Positions 7,380 through 15,082 of a stretch of 64,000 nucleotides of DNA are shown piece after piece. A model generated the notes under the pieces. The model ran no database searches and was not told where the DNA came from. It saw only the letters and a program-made list of their open reading frames with translations. How positions within the stretch are numbered: position 1 is the first letter of the stretch; each line of letters begins with the position of its first letter. The stretch covers positions 1,240,001 to 1,304,000 of the forward strand of contig NZ_CP032134.1 in NCBI RefSeq assembly GCF_002165375.2. Reading direction: 5' to 3'. The position numbers were made by a program, and so were the translations under genes. The stretch is from Acinetobacter chinensis (GTDB lineage Bacteria; Pseudomonadota; Gammaproteobacteria; Pseudomonadales; Moraxellaceae).

Positions 7380-9044
7380 ATGGATAGCAAAACAACAAAA
7401 ATCTATACAGACAAGGTACTGGCAGTCACGAGTCTCTCGTTTGTCTTTATCCTTGTTGCTGGACTGGCGATGTTTCCATCGGCATCTATTGAATTTGCTG
7501 CAAAACTGATGCACTGGACGACATCAGTTTTTACAACGCCTGTGCTGTTATTTACCTTTCTGTCCATTATTTTTACGATTGCACTGGCATTCAGTAAATA
7601 TGGAAAAATCAGACTCGGTGAAGGTAAACCTGAATACAGCACCATGAGCTGGATCTTTATGTTTATCCTCTCAGGTATTGGCTCATCCAGTCTTTACTGG
7701 GGGTTCCTGGACTGGGCTTATTATTATCAGACACCAGGGCTGGGACTTGCACCTGAATCTCAGGATGCACTGAAATACAGTGTTGCATACTCATTCTTTC
7801 ACTCAGGTGTCAGCGCATGGTCCATCTATGCACTTGCCTCCATTTCATTGTGCTACAGTTTTCATGTCCGGAAAAATAAAGGTCTGAGTTTGGCTGCCAT
7901 TGTGGAAGCTGTGACAGGCTATAAAGCAACCGGAGTGGTCGGTCGTGTTGTCGATGTACTGTTCCTGTTGTGTATGTTTGGTGCACTGACAATTTCACTG
8001 GTACTGACCGCCGTCACATTTACCAATATTCTGTCTTTGCTGACAGGTATTCCAAATACCTTTATGACCAAGGTCATTATTATTCTGGCTGTTTCAGTGG
8101 TGTTTGCGCTGAGTTCCTATGTCGGGATGGAAAACGGCATGAAGCGTCTGAGCCATATGGTCTGCCTTGGCGTGTTGCTGTTTGCTGTATATGTACTGTG
8201 TTTTGGTCCAACTGAATTTATTCTGAACAATACGATGATGAGCCTGGGGCTGATGGCTTCACACTTTGTTGAAATGAGCCTGTTTACAGATCCTATGGGC
8301 GATGGAAAGTTCACTCGTGAATGGACTGTTTTCTACTGGTTGTGGTGGATTTCTTATGCACCTGGTGTTGCGTTGTTCGTTACACGGGTTTCAAAAGGCA
8401 GAACCATTAAAGAAGTTATTTTTGCCATGGTACTGGGCGGAAGTGCAGGTTTATGGTTTATTTTCGGTGTTTTTGAAAATTACAGTGTTTACAGTTTCAT
8501 CCACGGACTGGTCAATGTTCCGAATATTCTCAGTACTCAGGGTGGAGAAGTTGCGATAGGACAGCTGCTCAATCTGTTGCCAATGGGTAAACTGGTTATG
8601 TGGTTCTTCCTGATCGTGATGGTTATTTTCCTTGCTGCCCATATGGATGCTGTTGGTTATGCTGTTACAGCAACCTGTACACGCGGACTGGAAGAAGGGC
8701 AGGATCCGTCACCGAATGCACGTCTGTTCTGGTGTGTCATGCTGACACTGGTCCCGATTGCGATGATTTTCTCTCATGCACCGCTGGATACCATGAAAAC
8801 AGCGACCATTGTGACGGCACTGCCTTTTATTGTGATCATTCTGGTTCAGACCTATGGATTGATTAAGTGGTTAAAAGAAGACTATTCCAATATACCTGCA
8901 CATCTGATTGAACAGCAGCATGCTGATCCTGTAGAGATGTCTGACAATATGCAGGCGTTACAGCACAGAACTGAAAGCTCTCAGCCTGCCAATGAACAGG
9001 TCTTTGAATCGGTTGCACCATCTGTAAAAGGAGATGCTTCATGA
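7380..9044 (+). CDS. BCCT-family transporter, probably for carnitine
   Basis: 554 residues from ATG 7380 (GTG at 7374 possible). Twelve predicted membrane helices, with the betaine/carnitine/choline transporter signature in the second half: a tryptophan-rich helix (WTVFYWLWWISYAPG) followed by LFVTRVSKGRTIKEVIF. BCCT proteins carry quaternary ammonium compounds into the cell by sodium or proton symport or by antiport. The neighbours (cntA, D-malate dehydrogenase) point to carnitine rather than choline or glycine betaine, and the equivalent transporter in A. baumannii is carnitine-specific. The C-terminal tail of ~50 residues is hydrophilic. The stop overlaps the next start by four bases (ATGA at 9041). 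Confidence 0.88.
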   Translation: MDSKTTKIYTDKVLAVTSLSFVFILVAGLAMFPSASIEFAAKLMHWTTSVFTTPVLLFTFLSIIFTIALAFSKYGKIRLGEGKPEYSTMSWIFMFILSGIGSSSLYWGFLDWAYYYQTPGLGLAPESQDALKYSVAYSFFHSGVSAWSIYALASISLCYSFHVRKNKGLSLAAIVEAVTGYKATGVVGRVVDVLFLLCMFGALTISLVLTAVTFTNILSLLTGIPNTFMTKVIIILAVSVVFALSSYVGMENGMKRLSHMVCLGVLLFAVYVLCFGPTEFILNNTMMSLGLMASHFVEMSLFTDPMGDGKFTREWTVFYWLWWISYAPGVALFVTRVSKGRTIKEVIFAMVLGGSAGLWFIFGVFENYSVYSFIHGLVNVPNILSTQGGEVAIGQLLNLLPMGKLVMWFFLIVMVIFLAAHMDAVGYAVTATCTRGLEEGQDPSPNARLFWCVMLTLVPIAMIFSHAPLDTMKTATIVTALPFIVIILVQTYGLIKWLKEDYSNIPAHLIEQQHADPVEMSDNMQALQHRTESSQPANEQVFESVAPSVKGDAS

Positions 9045-9988
9045 ACATGAAATCTTATGAGCTGAGTCCAGCAATGCAGAATCTGGTTTACTGGAGTGGG
9101 GTTTATACCCCTGCCGGTCAGGATATTGAGTCTGTACGTGCTGCCTATGATGCAATGTGTGAATACTACACGCCTGAGCGGGATGGGCTGGTTAAAATTC
9201 AGGATCATGTTGTGCATACTGCAGAATATGATGTTCCAGTACGTCTGTATTTCCCTGAACAGCAGAGTGTGCCTGAGCAGGGATGGCCCTGTATTCTGTA
9301 TATGCATGGCGGTGGGTATGTTGTGGGTGGGCTGGATTCACATGAGTTTTTTATCCGCCATTTGTGTGCAGACCTGAAAGTTTCAGTGGTCAGTGTGGAC
9401 TACAGACTGGCACCTGAGCATGTTTTTCCTGCTGCCTACAATGACTGCATGGCGGTCTATCAGTGGATCAAAACTCAGTCCGCGCAGTGGCAGATTAACC
9501 CTGAAAAAGTGATTCTTGCAGGTGACAGTGCCGGTGGAAATCTGTCCACAGCTCTGGCGGTCAACCTGCAGCATACAGGTCAGCAGGCTCAGGGACTGGC
9601 ACTGATTTATCCAGGTCTGAACACGGGGTGTGATCTTCCTTCTTATGTTGAGCATGCCCATGCGCCATTGCTCAGTACTGAAGATGTTCATTTTTACCTG
9701 AAAACCTATGCACCGGATGAAAAGGACTGGAAGGACACCCGACTTGCACCGCTGAATGCAGCAGACTTTTCAGATATGCCCGCCAGTTTTATCTCTGTCG
9801 CAGAATATGACCCCCTGCGTGATGATGGCAAAGTACTGGCGGAACATCTGCAGCAGGCTGGCATCGAATACAGCTATTTTGAAGCAAAAGGACTTTTGCA
9901 TGGTGGATTAAGGTCACTGACTGAGTGTCCTGAAGTTCAGACCTTATACCAAAAGATGGTACAGGCAATTGGTAAAATGCTTGATTAA
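9041..9988 (+). CDS. HSL-type alpha/beta hydrolase, candidate acylcarnitine esterase
   Basis: 315 residues, hormone-sensitive-lipase family carboxylesterase. Oxyanion-hole motif HGGG at 89-92, nucleophile elbow GDSAGGN at 161-167 (Ser163), Asp257 in AEYDPLRDDG, and His287 in KGLLHGGL complete a catalytic triad. No signal peptide, so cytoplasmic. AAGGAG stands 8 bases before the ATG, which overlaps the transporter stop. Position between a carnitine transporter and carnitine oxygenase suggests hydrolysis of short-chain O-acylcarnitines (for example acetylcarnitine) to free carnitine before oxidation. The fold is certain; the substrate is inferred from context. Confidence 0.88.
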   Translation: MNMKSYELSPAMQNLVYWSGVYTPAGQDIESVRAAYDAMCEYYTPERDGLVKIQDHVVHTAEYDVPVRLYFPEQQSVPEQGWPCILYMHGGGYVVGGLDSHEFFIRHLCADLKVSVVSVDYRLAPEHVFPAAYNDCMAVYQWIKTQSAQWQINPEKVILAGDSAGGNLSTALAVNLQHTGQQAQGLALIYPGLNTGCDLPSYVEHAHAPLLSTEDVHFYLKTYAPDEKDWKDTRLAPLNAADFSDMPASFISVAEYDPLRDDGKVLAEHLQQAGIEYSYFEAKGLLHGGLRSLTECPEVQTLYQKMVQAIGKMLD

Positions 9989-10031
9989 CATCAGGATAAA
10001 AGTAAAAATTTAAAAATTGGAGAAAACAGTT

Positions 10032-11147
10032 GTGAGACAGATGGAAAAAGTACCTGAAAACTTTTGTACAGACCCGGAAAATGCATGGACCTTGCCAAAA
10101 GTTTTTTATACCTCCGGCAGTGTATTTGAACGTGAGAAAGAAGAAATTTTTTCTAAAAGCTGGATCTGTGTAGGTCATTACAGCGAAGCTGCCAGTGCCA
10201 ATCAGTATTTTACCCGCAAGGTGATTGGTGAAAATATTATAGTCATCCGTGGTAAGGATAATGTTCTTCGGGCATTTTACAATGTATGTCCACACCGTGG
10301 TCATGAGTTGCTGACAGGAGCAGGGAAGTCCAAAAATGTAATTACCTGCCCATACCATGCATGGACATTCAAACTTGATGGCAGCCTGGCGCTTGCACGT
10401 AACTGTGAAAATGTTGCAAATTTTGATAAAGAAAACTCAAACCTGGCAGCACTGAAAGCTGAAGAGCATGGAGGTTTTATCTTTATCAATATGGATCCAG
10501 AGGCGACCTGTGTTGCAGATCAGCTTCCAGGTTTTGCAGAAAAACTCGGTGAAGCGTGTAAGGTGGTTAAAGACCTGAAACTGGCAGCCCGTTTTATCAC
10601 GGAAACGCCTGCCAACTGGAAAGTCATTGTTGATAACTATATGGAATGTTATCACTGTGGACCTGCTCATCCAGGTTTTTCAGACTCCGTGCAGGTGGAT
10701 AAATACTGGCATACATTGCATGAAAACTGGACTTTGCAGTTTGGTTATGCACGTTCTTCTGAGAAATCTTTCAAGCTCGACCCTTCAGTGGTTGATCCGT
10801 CTTTCAATGGTTTCTGGACCTGGCCAAGCACCATGTTTAATGTACCACCAGGTGCAGATTTCATGACGGTGATTTATGAGTTTCCTGTAGATGAAGAAAC
10901 TACACTGCAACATTATGATATTTACTTCTTAAATGAAGAACTGACTCAGGAACAGAAAGATCTGATCGAATGGTACCGCCATGTTTTCCGTCCAGAAGAC
11001 CTTAATCTTGTGGAAAGTGTACAGCGTGGTCTGAAATCACGAGGCTACCGTGGTCAGGGACGTATCATGACTGACAAGCAGCGTTCAGGCATTTCTGAAC
11101 ACGGCATTGCATATTTCCAGAGTCTGGTGGCAAAGCATTTCCAGTAA
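10032..11147 (+). CDS. cntA: Carnitine monooxygenase oxygenase subunit CntA
   Basis: 371 residues from GTG 10032, chosen because GGAG lies 9 bases upstream and the length equals known CntA; TTG 10017 and ATG 10041 are less likely. A Rieske [2Fe-2S] domain has Cys86/His88 (CPHRGH) and Cys106/His109 (CPYHAW). The catalytic domain has iron ligands His208 and His213 in ECYHCGPAHPG. Residue 205 is Glu rather than the Asp usual for Rieske oxygenases at the electron-transfer bridge, a hallmark of CntA. It cleaves carnitine to trimethylamine and malic semialdehyde, taking electrons from the reductase CntB. No cntB is found next to it or elsewhere in this window. Last gene of the operon. Confidence 0.93.
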   Translation: MRQMEKVPENFCTDPENAWTLPKVFYTSGSVFEREKEEIFSKSWICVGHYSEAASANQYFTRKVIGENIIVIRGKDNVLRAFYNVCPHRGHELLTGAGKSKNVITCPYHAWTFKLDGSLALARNCENVANFDKENSNLAALKAEEHGGFIFINMDPEATCVADQLPGFAEKLGEACKVVKDLKLAARFITETPANWKVIVDNYMECYHCGPAHPGFSDSVQVDKYWHTLHENWTLQFGYARSSEKSFKLDPSVVDPSFNGFWTWPSTMFNVPPGADFMTVIYEFPVDEETTLQHYDIYFLNEELTQEQKDLIEWYRHVFRPEDLNLVESVQRGLKSRGYRGQGRIMTDKQRSGISEHGIAYFQSLVAKHFQ

Positions 11148-11182
11148 GGTTTTTCAGACTTTAAGATAGATCATCTGGATGT

Positions 11183-11222
11183 AAAAAGAGCATGGAATTT
11201 TATATTCAATGCTCTTTTTTTT
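11183..11222 (+). terminator. Terminator after cntA
   Basis: Stem AAAAAGAGCAT (11183-11193) with its complement at 11209-11219 and a 15-base loop, followed by a T-run. It also lies downstream of the convergent ruvB and may act in both directions. It shows that the carnitine operon ends with cntA. Confidence 0.85.
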
Positions 11223-11235
11223 GAGTGTCCGTGCT

Positions 11236-12240
11236 TCAGGCTTTAGGTTCAGGCGGAGTCATTCCAAACTGTAAATAGGCCTGATTGGTTGCAATACGTC
11301 CACGGGCAGTCCGCATGGCATAACCCTGCTGGATCAGATAAGGCTCAATCACATCTTCCAGTGTACCTGAATCTTCTGCCATTGCAGCAGCTAAAGCCTC
11401 AACACCAGCAGGACCACCATCAAAGCGTTCCAGTAACATACTCAGATAACGGCGATCTAGCGTGTCTAGACCATCTTTATCAACATTGAGCATATCCAGC
11501 GCACGCTGAGCCATTTCCTGAGTGACTTCACCAGTCCCTTTGACCTGAGCATAGTCACGTACGCGACGTAATAAACGGTTGGCAATACGCGGTGTCCCAC
11601 GGGCACGACGGGCAATTTCCAAAGCACCATCCGGTGTGGTTGGAACATCCATGAGTGATGCTGAACGCGCTACGATATGCGTCAGGTCTTCAACTGAATA
11701 AAATTCGAGACGCTGTACAATCCCAAAACGGTCACGTAAAGGTGAAGTCAGCAGACCAGCACGTGTGGTCGCTGCAACCAGTGTAAATGGAGGTAAATCC
11801 AGTTTGATGGAGCGAGCAGCAGGACCTTCACCGATCATAATATCCAGCTGGTAATCTTCCATAGCTGGATAGAGAATTTCTTCAATTACCGGTGAAAGAC
11901 GATGAATTTCATCAATAAACAGTACATCGCCTTCTTCAAGATTAGTCAGCATAGCTGCCAGATCGCCTGCACGTTCCAGTACTGGACCTGAAGTGGATTT
12001 GAGATTTCCACCCATTTCACGGGCAATAATATTGGCGAGTGTGGTTTTACCTAAACCTGGTGGTCCAAAGATAAGTGTATGATCCAGTGCTTCGGCACGA
12101 CCACGGGCTGCACCAATGAAGATTTCCATCTGTTCACGGACGACCGGCTGACCGATATAGTCATCGAGTGAGGTAGGACGGATGGCACGATCAAAGTGAT
12201 CTTCGGGTTTTTCAGAACCACTGATTAAACGGTCTTGCAT
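11236..12240 (-). CDS. ruvB: RuvB, Holliday-junction branch-migration ATPase
   Basis: 334 residues from ATG 12240 (MQDRLISGSEKPEDHFDRAI); a longer frame reaching 12309 adds 23 residues not seen in the family and is rejected. AAA+ ATPase: Walker A GPPGLGKTT, Walker B LFIDEIHRL, sensor/arginine-finger region AATTRAGLLTSPLRDRFG, and a C-terminal winged helix (LIQQGYAMRTARGRIA). RuvB hexamers drive branch migration with RuvA. ruvA lies upstream on the same strand but 355 bases away, an unusually wide gap filled by repeat-like sequence. Downstream, ybgC is displaced by the carnitine locus. Confidence 0.97.
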   Translation of the reverse strand: MQDRLISGSEKPEDHFDRAIRPTSLDDYIGQPVVREQMEIFIGAARGRAEALDHTLIFGPPGLGKTTLANIIAREMGGNLKSTSGPVLERAGDLAAMLTNLEEGDVLFIDEIHRLSPVIEEILYPAMEDYQLDIMIGEGPAARSIKLDLPPFTLVAATTRAGLLTSPLRDRFGIVQRLEFYSVEDLTHIVARSASLMDVPTTPDGALEIARRARGTPRIANRLLRRVRDYAQVKGTGEVTQEMAQRALDMLNVDKDGLDTLDRRYLSMLLERFDGGPAGVEALAAAMAEDSGTLEDVIEPYLIQQGYAMRTARGRIATNQAYLQFGMTPPEPKA

Positions 12241-12595
12241 AGCGTTTATAAATCTAATTTCCGGAATTGTTTTGATAATAATGCCATTATGAATTTTGAT
12301 AATGGTCATTACTGAGGAGTCTTATCGATAAAGTTTAAATTTTAGGTTAAACCTGCGGTTCACCTTACCTTGCGAAATATATTTCTCATTCGCCAAAATG
12401 AGAAGCGAAGCTTCGCAAGAAAAGCACCTTGCGGAGCGATGCTCCTCACCGCAAAACTCGTCAACTACCGAACTGTTTCAAATATATCGCAGAAACATGT
12501 TATTTCAAAACTTGCGCCTTTACTGGCTCATGCCTCAGACAGTTGCGGATGACTTTTACGCGTATCAAATATTTGCTAGAAGTTTATAGTTTAAA
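12241..12595. repeat. Hairpin-rich repeat-like element between ruvA and ruvB
   Basis: 355 bases without a convincing gene. Several short inverted repeats are packed together: CTCATT/AATGAG (12385-12402, 6-base loop), GCGAAGCTTCGC (12405-12416, perfect), GGAGC-gat-GCTCC (12433-12445) nested in TTGCGG/CCGCAA (12429-12454). ruvA and ruvB are normally almost adjacent, so this looks like an inserted dispersed repeat of REP/MITE type. An 11-base string at 12556-12566 (TTACGCGTATC) recurs at 29223-29233 at the edge of another hairpin cluster. Family assignment needs comparison with the rest of the genome. Confidence 0.55.
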
Positions 12596-13195
12596 CTACT
12601 TATTCATCGATTTAAGTGCTGCACGGATAATATCACTGGCTTCAGTAAAATCACCTTTGGCAGCATTGACCAGTTTCTGAGCTTCCAAAGGTTTGTAACC
12701 TAATGACTGTAGTGCTGCTTCAGCTTCAGCAACCGCAGAGTTCCCAGTAAACTGGATCTGTGATGCAGTTGAAGTGGATGATGTTCCCGCAGAAAATGCT
12801 TTAAAACGATCACGTAATTCTATCATCAGGCGTTCAGCAGTTTTTGCACCGACACCAGGAACTTTGACCAGTGTTTTAACATCACCATTTTCAACAGTAT
12901 GAATCAGCATTTCCACGCTTAAAGTGGAAAGAATACCTAAAGCCATTTTAGGGCCGACACCATTCACTTTGAGTAAGGTGCGGAAAATGATTTTTTCCTG
13001 CTGATTTAAGAAACCGTACAGAAGCTGGGCATCTTCACGAACGGCTAAATGCGTCCATAGCGTGATTTTCTGACCTTTTTGCAGCTGGCAGAAGGTTGAA
13101 AGTGGGGTGTCAATTTCATAGCCCACGCCATTTACATTTAAAAGTACAGTCGGTGCTTCCAGAGCTAAGACTTCACCAATCAGACATCCGATCAT
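12596..13195 (-). CDS. ruvA: RuvA, Holliday-junction binding subunit
   Basis: 199 residues. An N-terminal OB-fold (MIGCLIGEVLALEAPTVLLN), two helix-hairpin-helix motifs in the middle (LLKVNGVGPKMALGIL and LVKVPGVGAKTAERLM), and a C-terminal domain III (AVAEAEAALQSLGYKPLEAQ) that touches RuvB. It forms tetramers on four-way junctions and loads RuvB. Same strand as dgt upstream and ruvB downstream; no ruvC is in the window. Normal family length. Confidence 0.97.
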   Translation of the reverse strand: MIGCLIGEVLALEAPTVLLNVNGVGYEIDTPLSTFCQLQKGQKITLWTHLAVREDAQLLYGFLNQQEKIIFRTLLKVNGVGPKMALGILSTLSVEMLIHTVENGDVKTLVKVPGVGAKTAERLMIELRDRFKAFSAGTSSTSTASQIQFTGNSAVAEAEAALQSLGYKPLEAQKLVNAAKGDFTEASDIIRAALKSMNK

Positions 13196-13333
13196 TATGT
13201 ATATTCACTTCTATGCAGTTAGTTCTTTATGCTTTGATTTCGTATGGATACAAAGCAGGGTCTTTATGTGTTCAAATGGGTTGAGAGTATAACGAAGCCT
13301 GAAAAATTACCAATCATTCAGGACTTGATCGTT

Positions 13334-14674
13334 TTAAAAAAATCCAGCTTTATTGCCTTGTAATTCCTGAGCAAGCTGATACGCCTGATGATCTGAAAAT
13401 TTACTGACAATATCCAGCACCTGCATAATATTGTCATAGTGATCATGGCTGAATCGTGCGCCAAAACGCTCCAGTATGGATAACAGACGCCCATCTTTGA
13501 AGCTCAGGGTTTTATGGGGTGTGGTGAGTGGAATGAAGGCATCCAGAATATGTTGCAGGCTTTGATGTGCAATAATTTCCAGACCAGACTTTTGCGGATG
13601 TTCAAATATTTTTTCACGCGCCAGGTTTTTTGCACGGTTGATGCCATTTTCAATATCTTCGGAGCAGTACTGAAGTAAAGAGCCTTTGAGCTGACCGGAT
13701 AAAATCTGAAAATGCTGTCTGGCAAATGCTGTGGTTACCTCATCCACCAGGCGTTTCATTACACGACCACGCAGGGCTGCAATTTTTTGCTGCCAGGTGG
13801 TGTAAGGCATATTGAGTTCAGCAGGAACACCAAAATCGCCCAGCAGATCAAGGAATATCGGTTCCACTTCTTCATAGGACAGCATGTTTAGAATAATGCC
13901 ATCTTCAAGGTCAATCAGCGCATAACAGATGTCATCAGCTGCTTCGAGCAGATAAGTCAGTGGATGGCGACACCAGTGGAAGTCACCCAGCTGTATCAGC
14001 CCCAGCTGCTGGGCAATCTGTTCAAGAATGTCTTTTTCAGCCTGGTAACAGCCAAATTTGGCTCGTTTGCTTGCAGGCGTATTACCCTGAGATTCAATGG
14101 TTCTGGATAACCATGGGTACTTTAAGTAAGCCCCTAAGGTTGCGTAAGTCAGACGCATACCACCATCATTGGGATGGTAATCAATTTTAGTAAGCAGTCT
14201 TAAACCCTGGGCATTGCCTTCAAACTGGCGGACATCAGCCTGTTGTTCAGGGCTTAAATCTTTCAGAAAATCGGTATGTGAAGCATCATCAAACCATTCA
14301 CGGATTGCATATTCACCTGCATGTCCAAAAGGTGGATTGCCAATATCATGTGCCAGGCAGGCTGCCTGAATGATTGCCCCAACATCGGCAGGGGAAATCC
14401 ATACGGGTAATTCATCCTGAATTTTTTCGGCAGCAAGCATCCCGAGTGATCGCCCAATACAGGACACTTCAAGGGAATGGGTTAAACGTGTGTGAATACC
14501 GTCATGTTGCGTCAGAGGGTGAACCTGAGTTTTACGGTTCAGTTGCCGGAAACTTTGTGAAAATATAATGCGGTCATAATCTTTGTGAAATGGGCTGCGT
14601 GCCTGTTCTGTACTTTGTTTTTTACTGCCTAAACGAACTGTGGACAGCAGTTCTAACCAACGCATCTGAGTCAT
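13334..14674 (-). CDS. dgt: Deoxyguanosinetriphosphate triphosphohydrolase-like protein
   Basis: 446 residues, HD-domain dNTP triphosphohydrolase of the Dgt family. Metal-binding HD elements are visible: the first His in LTHSLEVSCIGRSLG, then CLAHDIGNPPFGHAGE, and a distal Asp in the DDICYALIDLEDG region. The N-terminal DYDRIIFSQSFRQLNRKTQV motif is typical. It hydrolyses dGTP or other dNTPs to the nucleoside and triphosphate, trimming nucleotide pools. ATG at 14674 is used; MRWLELL three codons later is an equal alternative. Upstream of ruvA on the same strand. No changes in key residues were noticed. Confidence 0.92.
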   Translation of the reverse strand: MTQMRWLELLSTVRLGSKKQSTEQARSPFHKDYDRIIFSQSFRQLNRKTQVHPLTQHDGIHTRLTHSLEVSCIGRSLGMLAAEKIQDELPVWISPADVGAIIQAACLAHDIGNPPFGHAGEYAIREWFDDASHTDFLKDLSPEQQADVRQFEGNAQGLRLLTKIDYHPNDGGMRLTYATLGAYLKYPWLSRTIESQGNTPASKRAKFGCYQAEKDILEQIAQQLGLIQLGDFHWCRHPLTYLLEAADDICYALIDLEDGIILNMLSYEEVEPIFLDLLGDFGVPAELNMPYTTWQQKIAALRGRVMKRLVDEVTTAFARQHFQILSGQLKGSLLQYCSEDIENGINRAKNLAREKIFEHPQKSGLEIIAHQSLQHILDAFIPLTTPHKTLSFKDGRLLSILERFGARFSHDHYDNIMQVLDIVSKFSDHQAYQLAQELQGNKAGFF

Positions 14675-14873
14675 TTATCGTTATTCACTGAATGTTTCTG
14701 TTACTGCTTTGCATCATGCCAAATTTCACTGTAAAGCACCAGTGGAGTGCGACATCAGTTGTCATGTCTTTTCTTCATTTTTAGTCATTTGCGGATGCTG
14801 TCGGGCGACATTCAGGCTTTCCAGGGATGTTTTTCGGTGTGATTCAGCAGATGTGCTGACTCCTAGGGGACTG

Positions 14874-14893
14874 ATGATGAATTTTTTCATCAT
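14874..14893. promoter_or_regulatory. Inverted repeat, candidate enhancer for the sigma-54 activator
   Basis: ATGATGAA and TTCATCAT separated by TTTT: perfect 8-bp arms centred about 93 bases upstream of the candidate -24 element, the usual distance for a sigma-54 enhancer site. A related ATCATCATT half-site follows near 14906. Confidence 0.45.
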
Positions 14894-14974
14894 TCCGTTT
14901 GAATATCATCATTGCTTTTTGAGTGTTAAACAAAATAAATGAATAAAAACAGTTGGTTGTTTTGATTTTAATGG

Positions 14975-14991
14975 TTGGCATGCATTTTGAT
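14975..14991 (+). promoter_or_regulatory. Candidate sigma-54 (-24/-12) promoter
   Basis: TTGGCATGCATTTTGAT fits the consensus TTGGCACG-N4-TTGCW: the GG at 14977-14978 is exactly 12 bases from the G of the -12 element. Mismatches are T for C at -20 and GA for GC at -12. It lies 92 bases before the alcohol dehydrogenase start, upstream of an operon that encodes its own sigma-54 activator. Confidence 0.55.
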
Positions 14992-15082
14992 ATATGAAAG
15001 GTCGGAGACTGATTAAAGAAAGATGGACAGGAAATCCATCAGCGGTCTTGAAGATTTTTGAATATGTGAAGGGAAGTACAGC

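Larger units (their letters stand above)
14675..15082. other. Regulatory gap upstream of the alcohol dehydrogenase operon
   Basis: 408 bases between divergent dgt and the iron alcohol dehydrogenase. No gene is supported; a 77-codon frame at 14709-14942 has no ribosome site and implausible composition. It holds a candidate sigma-54 promoter (14975-14991) and an upstream inverted repeat (14874-14893) that could be the enhancer for the activator encoded at 16241. Confidence 0.65.

Noticed and set aside
10032..11147. Glycine-betaine oxygenase (GbcA) or stachydrine-type Rieske enzyme instead of CntA
   Set aside because: Length of 371 residues, Glu205 at the bridge position, and the D-malate dehydrogenase neighbour fit CntA better.
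12370..12680. Three overlapping ~60-80-codon plus-strand frames between ruvB and ruvA
   Set aside because: They lie in palindrome-rich DNA and run into ruvA; no SD, no protein-like pattern.
14709..14942. 77-codon frame upstream of the alcohol dehydrogenase
   Set aside because: Cys/Phe-rich, no ribosome site, and covers the probable enhancer region.
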